Assembly: GCA_039602395.1 (NCBI GenBank) | Contig: JBCNJP010000008.1 | Coordinates: 67,295,095 to 67,359,094, forward strand | DNA: 64,000 nucleotides | Direction of reading: 5' to 3' | Source of the DNA: Deinandra increscens subsp. villosa | Lineage: Eukaryota > Streptophyta > Magnoliopsida > Asterales > Asteraceae | Shown: positions 22,201 through 31,865 of the stretch, piece by piece | How positions within the stretch are numbered: position 1 is the first letter of the stretch | Layout of the letters: each line of letters starts with the position of its first letter | Program-made: the position numbers and the translations under genes | Notes under the pieces: model-generated | The model's input: the letters and a program-made list of their open reading frames with translations, nothing else | The model's database searches: none | What the model was told of the DNA's origin: nothing

Positions 22201-24078
22201 GTGAGCCAACATTACAGTACCATGTTGAGTCACTTCCTCCACGTAGTACAATCCCTGGCGCTCAATGCTACGCCCAATAATCACTCCCGTCCTGATGTCC
22301 TGTAGGATACAAAATGTGGGATGCATCAATACAGAACAATTTAATTCCTTTGTCACGTGACTTATAGATAACAGTTTATGTGACAAGGATGGGACATAAA
22401 GACAATTTGAAAGTTTTAGTGTTGGAGATATTTCAATCATTCCCCCTCCCTCTACGGGAACAATCCCACCATTTGCAGTTTTGATATGATTGATTTTGGG
22501 TTCGGATCTTGAAATTATGTCCGATAATTCAAAGGTCATGGTGTCGGTAGCACCACAATCAAATATCCATGATTTATCTATATTTTCAAAGGTTTTGGCC
22601 ATATTAGCATGTCCACAAGGATCTAAGGTTTTTCTTTCTGTTGTGAATTTATTCGAAAAAGTTTTCTCATCTTTATAAAAAGGAAAGTTTTGAGGGGTTT
22701 TTAAACTTTGATTATTTTTTGTGTGAATATCATCACAATTATTAATTTTAAAAATGTCCGATAGATCTATATTAGCACTTTTGCTATCCTTTTGACCAGT
22801 ATCATATTTAATAGACTTATGAGGGTCATTTGTTAACGTTTTTAAAATAGAAGGGGGAAAGTAAATAGGATTAAAGAGTGAAATAGGGTTAAAAAGAGAG
22901 GGGTCTGAAGTAGCGCCTCCAAACCCGTTACCTCCATCCAGCCCTAATTCTCCATCTCTGTCAATTGAAGCAGCGCCTCCAAACCCGCCGCTTCCATTCT
23001 CATGCCGGCCGCCGCCGCCGCCGCCACTAGCGGTTGTTTCTGAGGTTCCGACAGCGACTGCTACTCTTCCCCCTTCCTTATTGACCCGTTTGTGACCGTC
23101 ATTCCACCATTCGGGGTAGCCGACTAGTTTAAAGCATTGAGCTTTTGTATGTTTTGACATCCCGCAGTGATCGCATTTCAGTTTCGCCTTATCAATTCTC
23201 GATGATGAACTATTGTTTGAGCTTTTCTGACCGGTTCGACCCTTCGACAAAAAACCAAGTGCCTCCGGTTCCTGTGACCCGTTGGCAACCAAGCCTGCTG
23301 CCACTCCGTTCTGAGAAGATAAGTTGTCGTTTGTTGCTCGTAGTATTCCCTGATGTGCCATCTCCTTCCGAACGGCAGCATAGGCGCCCTCAGCCGAGGG
23401 TAGCGGGTCCCATCGGAGGATCTCTCTTTTTATGGTATCATATTGTCGATCAAGAGCATTCAAGAACTGGAAGAGTTTTTGTTCTGACCGAATCGTATTG
23501 TAAGCTTCTATGTCACTCGCACATTTCATGGGGTTTGGATCTCTCCTTTCAATTTCTCCCCAAACACCTTGCATAACAATCCAGAAGTCTTCGAGAGGTG
23601 ACCCGTTTTGTTTTATTCCATTTGCCTTCACATGTAAATCGAAGGTTTGTAGCTTGTCTTTCCCGCTGCTATAAGTAACTACCAAAGCATCCCATAACGT
23701 TTTAGCCGTGGGAAATTCAGTTAGGTTACTTGCAAGAGCGGGCTCAATATTTTGTATTAACCATGAGAACACGATTAAGTCATCTTGTTCCCATTGATCA
23801 TACTTCTCATCCGTTTTTTCTGGTGGTGCTGGCTTTCCAGTTAAGTGACTTAGTAGAGTTTTTGATTTACCCCCGATGGCCACTCGAATCATTCGAGCCC
23901 ATAGGGCGTAGTTTTGGCTATTTAGCTTGAGGCTAATTTTCAGGTTATCGGTAAGTGATTGTTTCTGGGTTTGGTTTTGGGTATTTAAACTGGTTTTGAG
24001 GAGATTGGAAATCTGTAATGCAAGATCTTCAGGGTTGGTTTTTTCAGTCATGGTGGCTAAACTCAGAGGTTTGAACAA
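19270..24078 (-). CDS. Ty1-copia gag-pol polyprotein, 1602 aa
   Basis: Encodes all proteins needed for copia replication as one polyprotein. Visible in order: gag N-terminal block with LNSQNYALWARMI; a zinc knuckle at about residues 300-315 (CDHCGMSKHTKAQC, C-x2-C-x4-H-x4-C); a protease site near 506 (FDCGATD, with Cys in place of the usual Ser of DSG); an integrase His/Cys zinc domain from about 636 (HRRLGHP ... CETC); the integrase D,D-35-E core (HSDVWGP ~695, RSDNGGEF ~757, GVAERKN ~793); reverse transcriptase with YVDDIIV near 1279; RNase H with YTDADWAG near 1446 and LADILTKAV near the end. No stop or frameshift interrupts it. Translation may start at the first Met (24078) or at the MTEK Met (24051). 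The leader is only about 60 nt, and the stop codon lies inside the 3' LTR. Confidence 0.97.
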   Translation of the reverse strand: MFKPLSLATMTEKTNPEDLALQISNLLKTSLNTQNQTQKQSLTDNLKISLKLNSQNYALWARMIRVAIGGKSKTLLSHLTGKPAPPEKTDEKYDQWEQDDLIVFSWLIQNIEPALASNLTEFPTAKTLWDALVVTYSSGKDKLQTFDLHVKANGIKQNGSPLEDFWIVMQGVWGEIERRDPNPMKCASDIEAYNTIRSEQKLFQFLNALDRQYDTIKREILRWDPLPSAEGAYAAVRKEMAHQGILRATNDNLSSQNGVAAGLVANGSQEPEALGFLSKGRTGQKSSNNSSSSRIDKAKLKCDHCGMSKHTKAQCFKLVGYPEWWNDGHKRVNKEGGRVAVAVGTSETTASGGGGGGRHENGSGGFGGAASIDRDGELGLDGGNGFGGATSDPSLFNPISLFNPIYFPPSILKTLTNDPHKSIKYDTGQKDSKSANIDLSDIFKINNCDDIHTKNNQSLKTPQNFPFYKDEKTFSNKFTTERKTLDPCGHANMAKTFENIDKSWIFDCGATDTMTFELSDIISRSEPKINHIKTANGGIVPVEGGGMIEISPTLKLSNCLYVPSLSHKLLSISHVTKELNCSVLMHPTFCILQDIRTGVIIGRSIERQGLYYVEEVTQHGTVMLAHGTTDREAWLWHRRLGHPSSGYLHILFPKLFPSNKPLKCETCVLAKSHRHTYKPNNTRVDSPFSLIHSDVWGPAEVSGGQNFRFFVLFIDDCTRMTWIYFLKHKSEVFEKFIMFYTMIQTQFKTNIQTLRSDNGGEFINNQMKQFCQTKGVIHQTSCSHTPEQNGVAERKNRILLEITRALLIESQVPKSFWPEALATATYLINRLPTKSLDLKTPLETLSEFTTIPPALTLHPRIFGCSVFVHIPKSDRTKLDPCAEKCVFVGYGVNQKGYRCYSPKRRHMYTTMNCDFLETEFFYTSQHIGHGERENNDTLSWLKWIPSSEEVNYSTHDESITTTQSDEPTVNVTNQDPPSPMREVSNSQTQTHDDIQNDASQEDGNINISDNHEDATEHIVQENRDEPIQEETTERYVLPPRTTRGIPPKRYSPERQTQSCRYPMASIANGNLTNEAKAFASSLYEEQIPNSTEQALESKNWKAAMETEMEALIKNDTWEKCVLPPGKKPIGCRWVFTIKHNPDGTIERYKARLVAKGYTQTYGIDYSETFSPVAKIDTIRVLFSIAANKGWHLHQFDVKNAFLHGELKEEVYMEAPPGFAENFKTKEVCRLRRSLYGLKQSPRAWFGRFTLAMKRYGFKQSNSDHTLFLKRRGKLITCLIIYVDDIIVTGSDEEEMRKLKTNLFTEFEMKDLGRLKYFLGIEVLRSKHGIFICQKKYVLDLLAETGMIDCKPADTPMMANHKLCMAENAELADKERYQRLVGKLIYLSHTRPDIAYAVGVVSQFMHQPQEEHMKAVRRIIRYLKGTVGHGIIFKPHGHLEIQGYTDADWAGYKGNRRSTSGYFTIVGGNLVTWRSKKQKVVSLSSAEAEFRGIARGIAEILWIRKLMTEIGFPPNISSKLMCDNKAAIQISENPVQHDRTKHVEIDRHFIKEKLEAGIIELPFVRSEDQLADILTKAVNGKIFSKCLDKLSIGDPTTQLEGEC

Positions 24079-24127
24079 GTAGATGATGAGTGGTTTTCGA
24101 GCAGGTTGACCCCTAAGATCATAGGCT

Positions 24128-24139
24128 GCTCTGATACCA
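24128..24139 (-). promoter_or_regulatory. primer binding site of the complete copia element
   Basis: On the minus strand TGGTATCAGAGC abuts the 5' LTR directly, with no spacer. Confidence 0.92.
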
Positions 24140-24371
24140 TATAATCAATTGAAAGGCTAAAAAGGTACATCTTTTACAATAGAAAAAATACACAATATAT
24201 AGCTAAATACAGAAGGCATAAAAGGAAATATGCAAGGCTGGAAAATTCTGGAAATGCCTAACGGTCCTCAATTGGCAGTCACACAAAAGCTGTCAAGATC
24301 TCACAAAATAGGAAAGTTGAAATAGTTGATCTTGTATTTTTTTTCCAAGGAATATATATTTTTTTCTAACA
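24140..24371 (-). repeat. 5' LTR (232 bp) of the complete copia element
   Basis: No difference from the 3' LTR was found by eye. A CTATATATTG stretch near 24197-24206 (minus) is a possible TATA box. Confidence 0.95.
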
Positions 24372-24376
24372 TATTG

Positions 24377-24969
24377 CACTAAAATTTAATATAGCATTCG
24401 TCTGATCCAATGAATCGATATCATTCACATGATATTTCTATTTCTGTTATTGTTTCATGCTAGCATTTGCATGGTCCATAGTTTTGATTCACTTCAAGGT
24501 CTTTTTGCCGATTGAATCTTCAATCTTGTCCTTTGATCCATTGTTTTTTACATCATGAAAAGAATTATGATGATAGATGATGAGAATTGAAAGATAAATG
24601 AAATCACGCTAAAAATGTTATTTGATTAATTATATGTTATAAAAAAACGTAAATCAACGTTTATTTGTTAGCATGAAACAAGAAGTCAATACAACAACCA
24701 AAATTGCCATTACCATATTAATCTCAAAATAACCCACGTGGCGTAATAATAACATAATAATAACACTCCTTACGGTTTTACACCAAAAAATGATTGTATA
24801 TGCTCCCACTCCTCATACCTGGTTTATAAGCTTGGAATGTATAGCAACATGCGACATCATAACTTGCTACCAAAACATACCTGAATTTTTCCAATGGATC
24901 TTAATACTTTGCATTCTAAACCAATATTAAACAAATCAGCCTCAATCTAGAAATTCCATTTATTATGTA
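24377..24969. other. no gene recognised
   Basis: AT-rich flank between two copia elements. It is the continuation of the sequence interrupted at 19043. No domain-bearing frame. Confidence 0.6.
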
Positions 24970-24974
24970 GAAGC

Positions 24975-25096
24975 TGTGTTGTGAATGAAATCCTTATCTT
25001 TCTCATTAACATTGCAACCCTATATATATATATAATACATTTACACAACGCACCCTTATACAAGTTACACAAATACATAATAATATAACGAATACA
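24975..25096 (-). repeat. 3' LTR (~122 bp) of the defective copia element
   Basis: On the minus strand it starts TGTATTCG just after the polypurine tract (CTGAGGGGG) and ends TTCACAACACA. It is a short LTR of AT-rich sequence. Confidence 0.8.
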
Positions 25097-25137
25097 CCCC
25101 CTCAGTTGGAGCGGGAGGAGGGCGGACGAGCAAACTG

Positions 25138-25713
25138 TCACGAAAACTGCAAAAAAGTGGTCGAGGAGGGAACATGTAGAACACGAATATCACCAACCCG
25201 GACCTTCTCACGGATAAAATGTATATCAATTTCAACATGTTTCGTGTGTTGACGTTGAACAGGGTTGCCAGAAAGGTAAACGGCGGACACATTGTCGCAA
25301 TAGACAACAGTGGCACTGCGGAGCGGAACGTGAAGTTCAAGCAATAAATTACGGATCCAACTGACCTCAGCCACATCATTAGCAACACCCCGGTATTCAG
25401 CCTCGGCACTGGATCTAGAGACCGTGGTTTGCCGTTTAGAAGACCAGGATAACAGATTGTCTCCCATAAAAACACAATACCCGGAAGTGGATCGACGAGA
25501 GTCAGGACAACCACCCCAGTCGGCATCAGAGTAAGCCGTGAGAGAACTGACGGAAGACGAGGAAATGCGTATCCCATAATCCAAGGTGCCCTGAATATAG
25601 CGCAAGATGCGCTTCAGAAAGTGAAAGTGAGCCTCCCGAGGGGCATGCATAAATAAACATACATGCTGAACTACATAGGATATATCCGGGCGTGTAAATG
25701 TCAGGTAGTGCAA
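25138..25713 (-). pseudogene. copia RNase H domain (pol C-terminus), 191 aa frame
   Basis: The frame carries the copia late-RT/RNase H signature blocks: FTRPDISY, YSDADWGG, SRRSTSGYC, SSAEAEYR, YCDNVSA and HTKHVEID. These correspond to the last ~190 residues of pol. It is out of frame with the RT segment upstream; the junction near 25713-25730 needs an indel. The C-terminus is short (SSTTFLQFS), lacking the usual LADILTK block. Dead as a polyprotein. Confidence 0.9.
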
Positions 25714-25726
25714 GGCCCATACTAAA

Positions 25727-26368
25727 CTACGATATAATTAATGTATCATCAGAAAACAAGGGGCCATCCGTAGCACTCAGCTTAAAGTTCGTGTCACACG
25801 GTGTCGCAGACGGCTTACAAGAACTCATAGATGCACGCTGAATAATATCACGGGCATACTGGGACTGATGTAAAAATAGGCCGGAATCATCCCTAGTAAC
25901 AATAATTCCCAGAAAATGATGAAGAGGCCCCAAATCTGTCATGGCAAACTCAGCAGATAATGTGGCAATAAGTGAACGTAAAAATCCAGAGTCAGATGTC
26001 GTGACTACAATATCATCCACATATAATAATAAATATGCAGTGTGTATGCCGTGGCGATACACAAACAATGAAGAATCTGAAATACTGCTCCGGAAACCTT
26101 TGGCAATCAGGAAGGTAGAAAACCGAGTGTACCATGCACGGGGTGCCTGTTTTAAACCATAAAGAGAACGCTTTAGCCTGCACACATGATCAGGAAACTG
26201 TTGGTCATAAAACCTGGGAGGCTGCTGCATATATACAGTTTCCTGTAAATCCCCATGCAAAAACGCGTTTTTAACATCTAACTGATGGATGTGCCACTGA
26301 CGTGAAACGGCCAATGATAAGACTGTATGAATGGTGGCCGGTTTAACAACCGGACTAAAGTTCACCAT
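25727..26368 (-). pseudogene. copia reverse transcriptase domain, 213 aa frame
   Basis: Central RT of a copia element: HQLDVKNAFLHG, CRLKRSLYGLKQAPRAW, the catalytic YVDDIVV near 26020-26040, and ATPCDTN at the end. The N-terminal RT portion (26369-26490) is in another frame and contains a stop, so at least two frameshifts separate integrase, RT and RNase H in this copy. Confidence 0.92.
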
Positions 26369-26490
26369 GCAATCAATACCGACAGTCTACGACTTACCAT
26401 TAACAACTAATCGGGCCTTATACCGTTCCAAAGATCCATCAGATTTAAATTTATGCCGAAACAACCATATGCATCTAATAACCGGTTGCC

Positions 26491-27420
26491 CTAGCGGCCG
26501 AGATACCAATTCCCACGTATCATTATAAATTCATCAGCCATGGCTTGTCGCCAGTGTGGATCATGTAATGCTTTAGAGTAGGATGTCGGTAAAGGAGAGA
26601 TTGGAGGCGGGGTCTGAGCACTGAGGTTAAAGCGAGAAATGGGTTTGAAGACCCCAGCACGGGCACGTGTAGTCATGGGATGGAGTTGGGGGTTGGCCGC
26701 GGGTTCGGTGTTAACGATAGTGGGCGGAGAAGTTGCGACTATGGGTGATGGATACGTAGGGTGGTCCGTCTTGGGAGATGGGGAGGTGGCAGGTGTGGAA
26801 TGGGCCATAGGTGGGGATTGGGTCGTAGGTGGGTTAAGCGGAGGTGAGGACGGGCCCACACCGGACGGGCTAACGGGTGGGGAAACCACGGGATAAGGTT
26901 CGGTCGTGTCTGTGGGTTGAGACAAGGGTGTCGGTTTGCCAAAGGGAAATACATGTTCATCGAAGATGACGTGTCTCGAAATGTGGACCCTACCGGTGTT
27001 TGGGTCGTAGCACCGATAGCCGTTAAAATTGTTTGGGTAACCCAAAAAAATACATCGCTTGGACCTGGGGGACAACTTTTTGGCCTGAGTGGCAGACAGA
27101 TTAGGGTAGCAAGCGCACTCGAAGGTACGGAGGTGATCATAAGTGGGATGGCGAAAGAAAAGGGCGAAGGCTGGTGTGTCGAAGTTCAACCGACGAACAA
27201 GAATAATGTTGTACAGATAGGTTGCTGTGTGGAGGGCTTCCACCCAAAATGGTGGTGGAAGCCTAGCTTGCATGAGCATGGCACGTATGATGTTATTCAG
27301 GCGACAGATCATACGCTCAGCCTTACCGTTCTGCGGGGACGTTTGAGGGCTCGAGAAACGAAAGGTAAGACCATGTTGATTAGCAAAGGTGTGAAATTCC
27401 CTGTTGTCAAACTAACCCGT
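26491..27420 (-). pseudogene. copia integrase C-terminal part and linker
   Basis: The open stretch starts without a Met near 27420. It contains SPQNGKAER with the catalytic Glu of integrase, then FWVEALHTATYL, FLGYPNNFNGYRCYDP, and a long Pro/Ser/Thr-rich linker typical of copia pol between integrase and RT. The two catalytic Asp residues, the His/Cys domain, protease and gag are missing: the sequence passes straight into the leader at about 27421. An internal deletion therefore removed more than half of the coding region. Confidence 0.88.
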
Positions 27421-27498
27421 TAGGTCACATTGGAACTGTTTGATGAATTAATCGTGAGAAAAAAAGAAGGGATTTTGGTTATTGTGGCTGTGATACCA

Positions 27499-27722
27499 TG
27501 TTTGTGAATGAAATCCTTACCTTTCTCATTAACATTGCAACCCTATATATATAATACATTTACACAACGCACCCTTATACAAGTTACACAAATACATAAT
27601 AATATAACTAGTTATATTATTATGTATTTGTGTAACTTGTATAAGGGTGCGTTGTGTAAATGTATTGTATATATATAGGGTTGCAATGTTAATGAGAAAG
27701 GTAAGGATTTCATTCACAAACA
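27499..27722. repeat. head-to-head palindrome of two LTR copies
   Basis: 27499-27609 is the 5' LTR (U5 end at 27499). 27610-27722 is the same LTR inverted. The centre is AACTAGTT at 27606-27613, with no spacer. The 8 terminal U3 nucleotides (TGTATTCG in the 3' LTR) are missing at the centre. Arms differ by only a few nucleotides over ~110 bp. Confidence 0.92.
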
Positions 27723-27869
27723 GAAGCAGGTAATCAACATACTGAAAACAACTCTGCTAGAGTGTAAACTTGTAATATTGACTCCTGCAAAAATAATCTC
27801 AACCCGCTTACTGAAAACAACTTGTTTAAAGAAGCTACTAAATAAAAGTGTTAAAAACAAGATAGTGAC

Positions 27870-28510
27870 ATGTTCGCGTTTCGCGGCGGGCCACCCATTT
27901 ACCCGTCAGTTTAAGTAAGAAAAGTTCTAATGTGGTCAAAGTATTAAACTATAAAAAAAAACGTGGCCGATGTCGAAAACTCTAAAAGTCTAATAAAAAC
28001 GAAAGTAAAAAAAGTTAAGGGGTATAAAACGTAAGAGTATAAAAGTCTCGTGGTGAAAGTATAAAACTACAAAAGTGTACTAAAAAATGAAAGTAAAAAA
28101 GTTAAGAGGTATAACGTAAGAGTCTAATAAAACTATAAAAAAAGTCGTGGTCAAAGTCTAAAACTTTAAAAGTATACTAAAAACAAAGTAGAAAAACGTA
28201 AATTTGTGAAAGTTTCGTGCCAAAGTAGAAGACCACAAAACTTTAAAAAAAAAGTTTAAAAGTTAGAGGTAGAAAACCTAAAAGTATGAAACATATGTGA
28301 AACGAAAGTAGAAAAACTGTGAAAGTTTCGTAGCCAAAGTAGAAGACCAAAAAACTTAAAACAAAAAAAATGGTTGAAAGTTAGAGAGTGGAAAACATAA
28401 AAAAAAAATATGAAACACATGTGGTCAAACTATGAAAACCTAAAGTTTACTATTCCCTTAAAAAAACAAAGTGTAAAAGTTTATGGGTAGAAAATGTCAA
28501 AGTCTCAAAC
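27870..28510 (-). repeat. degenerate A-rich repeat field (AAAGT-CTAAAA type)
   Basis: Many imperfect units of the form GTCTAAAACTTTAAAAGTATACTAAAAACGAAAGTAGAAAAACG. On the opposite strand the same kind of units fill 57240-58620. One edge has a CGCGTTTCGCGGCGGG palindromic block. It might be an old Helitron-like or satellite-derived element; no coding frame. Confidence 0.5.
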
Positions 28511-28663
28511 TTGTGTGGCCAATATATCCTTTCCAATTACTATTGTTATATATATATAATATGTCCTAGTCTTAATATTATTCTTTAATTCTTACTATAT
28601 AGTTTGCTAAATTGGTTTATATTTCTTGTTTTTGTTTAACGGGAGTCTTACACATGCTCCTTA

Positions 28664-28970
28664 GACTATGTGTAATCGGGCGTTATAGCCCCAAAATCCC
28701 CACTATGGCGCCCCTCATAGCGCCCCTGGGCACCCCCCGGGGCGCTATGTTGCTATATTTTGTCTGGTGGCGTTACCCACATCACGCCCAAACTTGTTCA
28801 AGAACATACTTCTCTTACCCATCGGTTTGCCACGTTCCAACCATAATGCTCCATGTCACATAACCCCCCTTTCTTGACTACACACCCATCCCCCATAACC
28901 CCCTCTTTACCACGTCACTGCCACATGTCACATAATACCCCGTGGTGGGGCATTATGACTACACATAGCC
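28664..28970. mobile_element. TTA-flanked MITE, 307 bp, GC-rich interior
   Basis: The TIRs GACTATGTGTAATCGGGC and GGCTATGTGTAGTCATAA (right end inverted) align over ~25 bp and both run into GCCCC. TTA lies on both sides (28661-28663, 28971-28973), pointing to PIF/Harbinger. The interior (TAGCGCCCCTGG, CCCCCCGGGGCGCTA) forms strong GC hairpins. Noncoding. Confidence 0.85.
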
Positions 28971-28973
28971 TTA

Positions 28974-29479
28974 TTGGACTCTTAATGGATGGATGGATTG
29001 GATGCTTATAGGGCTTGTAGACTGGTTAGTAAGCTTAATACTGATGGATATTCACATGGGTCATCTTATGTCCATGGGTAATATCCATGGATCTTGGGTC
29101 ACTACATAAACAACATCTGAACTCTTTGTCTACACACAACTCTATTGATTTTCCATACATAGTTGAATAAACTAATGTTGTTCATTTAAATTGGCTATGA
29201 GTTGAACCACTTTAAAACATAGTTACCCCCAACAAGGCCTTCAAGATTGTCTCCGATTAGTCGGTAAAAATAAGGGCTCTGTTCACAATTCAATGGTTCG
29301 ATCTTACTGACTTACATCCTTTGTGTAGTAACTATAGTTTATATAGTTGAGAATAAGAACTTAACATGGGCCAGTTGCCCCTTTGGGCCGAAACAGACAC
29401 ATCGGTCTGGCCCAACGGGCCTCACATATTTTTTAAAAATGTCAAGCCTAGTTTTGGAGAATTTATGCTTAAGATACAC
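28974..29479. other. no gene recognised
   Basis: Ordinary intergenic DNA between two DNA transposons. Confidence 0.55.
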
Positions 29480-29487
29480 ATCACAAG

Positions 29488-30333
29488 TAGAGGTGTACAA
29501 AACCGGTTTTTTTCCAAACCGGTTCGGGTTGTAAATCGAAACCGGTTTGGTCAACTTTGGTCAGAACCGGTTTGGTCAAAATCGGTTCGGGTTACAAACC
29601 AGTTTGAAGCAACAAGACCTCAAACCTATAGAACTGAATCAGTTCAGTTTGAAACCGGTTTGGGTTGAACCGGTTTGTAAAAAAAACCGGTTTTTATTTT
29701 AATTCTCTTAAATAATCAATTAAAGAAAATTTAAGGCTTAATATAAGAGAAAAAAATGGCTAAAAATGCATTACTAAAATTGCCAAGCTTAAAATTCTAA
29801 AGCTTGAACACCAAAGGCAGGCTACAAGTATTAGTAGAACTAAAAATGTAATACTTTTATTTGTAACGGACTGAGTTCTGCTAGTAAAAAGAAATTTTCT
29901 TTCTAACGTATATAAAATGTTCAATGGCTAATTCAATTATTTACAATGTAATTAAAAGTTGACATTGTCACTTAAGCCTAATTGAGAAATCTTCTTTAAA
30001 AATGCAACGGCTATTTCAATTAAGATCCATCTAATTACGGCTAATAGCATTTAAGAGATTAATGGTTAACTGAAATTAGAAAAAGGAGATGGGTTCTAAA
30101 GCGGTTTCAAACCGGTTTCTACACCGGTTCCAAACCGGTTTTTAAACAGGTTCCAAATTGGTTTCAAAGACAACCGGTTTGGAACCGGTTCGCTAGATGA
30201 GAATGTCAAATCGATGTGGAACCGCCAGTTTATACTCGAACCGAACCGGTTTTCTTAAAACCGGTTTTTATCCCGAACCGGTTTCGGTTTTTATACCGGT
30301 TCGGTTTGCAAACCGGTTTTTTTTACACCTCTA
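29488..30333. mobile_element. nonautonomous hAT element, 846 bp
   Basis: TIR TAGAGGTGTACAAAACCGG at the left matches TTAGAGGTGTA...AAAACCGG inverted at the right. An exact 8-bp target duplication ATCACAAG (29480-29487, 30334-30341) marks it as hAT. Both subterminal regions (29510-29690 and 30100-30320) are packed with AACCGGTT-type motifs in both orientations, the expected transposase binding clusters. The AT-rich middle has no transposase. Confidence 0.93.
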
Positions 30334-30341
30334 ATCACAAG

Positions 30342-30941
30342 AGTCTTGTTGCCTTTAAAGATATTCACCACTTGAATAAGTGTGTGAAGCAGAACATTGG
30401 AGATAGTAACATAAATGATTATTATAATTTAGAGAATAGGAAACACAAAAGTATTCCATATATACTTAATTTCGACACGTGGGTATCACTTTATCTAATG
30501 CTTGGAATTCGGATATAAATCTATATAATCAAACTTTATTGGTGATAAAGACACTATAATCCACACATAAATTTTGTTGCATAAGATTCAAGTATGGTGA
30601 TAATTTGTAGAAACAAGAAGCACTTCCAGAATATTTATGTTGGAGGTTTGTGGCCTCTAACTACCCAAGGATCAAATCAACTCCTGTCACCTTCTAGAGG
30701 AATATACAATAAAAAATTAGGACATTAATTAGTGGGGTTCTTAAAGCTATTACTATGATTGGTGTTAAAAAAATAGTTAGAAAATAATTTATGAAGTTGT
30801 TGTCATGGAAATATCCCTATTGAGGAAGTTGTATAACTTGTAATTAAAAGATTAAGGTTTAATACAAGGTACATAGAGTGTGATGTATTTGTTTTAGAAA
30901 TCTAGAAATTCCTGTAAATTTAGAAATGGTTGTTAAAAGCA
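30342..30941. other. no gene recognised
   Basis: AT-rich flank. No frame with a recognisable domain. Confidence 0.55.
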
Positions 30942-30953
30942 TATAATTTATAA

Positions 30954-31196
30954 CTAGTACTTGTCATAGTGGTATCTGGTGATGATAAGGTGACTCGTGA
31001 CCTTAAGATCATGAGTTCGAATCTCGGAACCGACAGATTTTCCACCCGTCCGTTCGCGGCGGTGGTTTTCCCTGGAATGAATCTAGCCGATGAGCCTAGG
31101 CTCCCATCACTACCTGCTCTTAGAGGGTGTGGGTCGCCTTTTACCATTGGGTTATTCAGGAGGTTTGGATTGCATTTTTTGGCCATTAAAAAAAAC
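30954..31196 (+). mobile_element. SINE, 243 bp, with 12-bp target duplication
   Basis: The head has a tRNA-like A box (GTGGTATCTGGTGATGATAA region) and a B box (GAGTTCGAATCTC). The body includes CGCGGCGGTGGTTTTCCCTG. The tail is an A run. TATAATTTATAA occurs just before (30942-30953) and just after (31197-31208), the signature of LINE-mediated insertion. Confidence 0.93.
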
Positions 31197-31208
31197 TATA
31201 ATTTATAA

Positions 31209-31830
31209 AGTTATTTTTTGAAACGGCAATCTTTATTAAACACAAGAGCAAACTAGCAAGACGCTAGAACACCCACACCAGAGCACTAAAAGAAAATTAT
31301 AGATTAAACTTACACCAATCTCCCCACTTAATGTTCGCCATTCTAGACCTACTAGCTAGTAACCCATAAGTAGCTCCAACTCTTAATCTCTTTAAAAGTG
31401 TTTCCAATCGATGGTCTCTTATGTTTGAAGATAACCGCATTCCGTTCTTTCCAGATGCACCAACACATCATAATGATAATCAAATGCAAGCATTTCCTAC
31501 CTTTACTATTAGCCTCAAAACACTTATCAATCTATAATACATCATCAAATGAGAAAAGAAGAATATCCAAGACCTTGCACCACCGAGCCACACGGTTCCA
31601 ATCCAGCGTGGTATTCAAGCAAGACGTAAATATATATGCTCCAGAGTATCCCCGCCTTCCCTCAGCAGTCGTGGAACGGCCCTACGTTGCACTCTCCATA
31701 CAAACAAAATAACTTTTAGGGACGGTGACATCCTTATTAGTGAAACTGCTAAAGTCAAAGCTTGGAATCGTATCACGGAGACAAGCCAAAGCACAAGCAT
31801 AATCAAAATCCATACCGAAAAACATGTGTA
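31209..31830 (-). pseudogene. LINE 3' end: reverse-transcriptase zinc-binding (zf-RVT) fragment
   Basis: On the minus strand, successive frames give FVWRVQRRAVP, EGGDTLEHI, TLDWNRVARW and CIWKERNAVIF. These are the conserved blocks of the C-terminal zf-RVT region of plant LINE (non-LTR) reverse transcriptases. They are split by frameshifts and a stop. The fragment ends in TTGCCGTTTCAAAAAATAA, a typical plant LINE tail. Only the last ~200 codons remain, so this is a 5'-truncated dead copy. Its position directly beside a SINE may be chance. Confidence 0.82.
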
Positions 31831-31865
31831 AAATCTAAAATTTGTACCATCGATCATTTGACTGA

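Larger units (their letters stand above)
19044..24371 (-). mobile_element. complete Ty1-copia retrotransposon
   Basis: 5328 bp, flanked by the 5-bp target duplication TATTG (19039-19043 and 24372-24376). The two 232-bp LTRs look identical base for base. Primer binding site, polypurine tract and one uninterrupted gag-pol frame are all present, so it appears structurally competent and very recently inserted. Its LTRs end in TA rather than the usual CA. Confidence 0.96.
24975..27722 (-). mobile_element. defective copia element with palindromic terminal LTRs
   Basis: On the minus strand: an inverted extra LTR (27722-27610), a truncated 5' LTR (27609-27499), primer binding-like site, integrase C-terminal part, RT, RNase H, and 3' LTR (25096-24975). 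Gag, protease and most of integrase are deleted. Both outer ends are the same LTR end (U5 side) and both are flanked by GAAGC (24970-24974, 27723-27727). That suggests the whole palindromic molecule was inserted as one unit. Confidence 0.8.

Noticed and set aside
19295..23930. Several plus-strand open frames across the complete copia element
   Set aside because: They are antisense to the well-supported 1602-aa gag-pol frame and have no domain content of their own.
26639..27423. Plus-strand frames across the defective copia element
   Set aside because: They are the mirror of the Pro/Ser-rich integrase linker on the minus strand; Gly/Val-rich artefacts.
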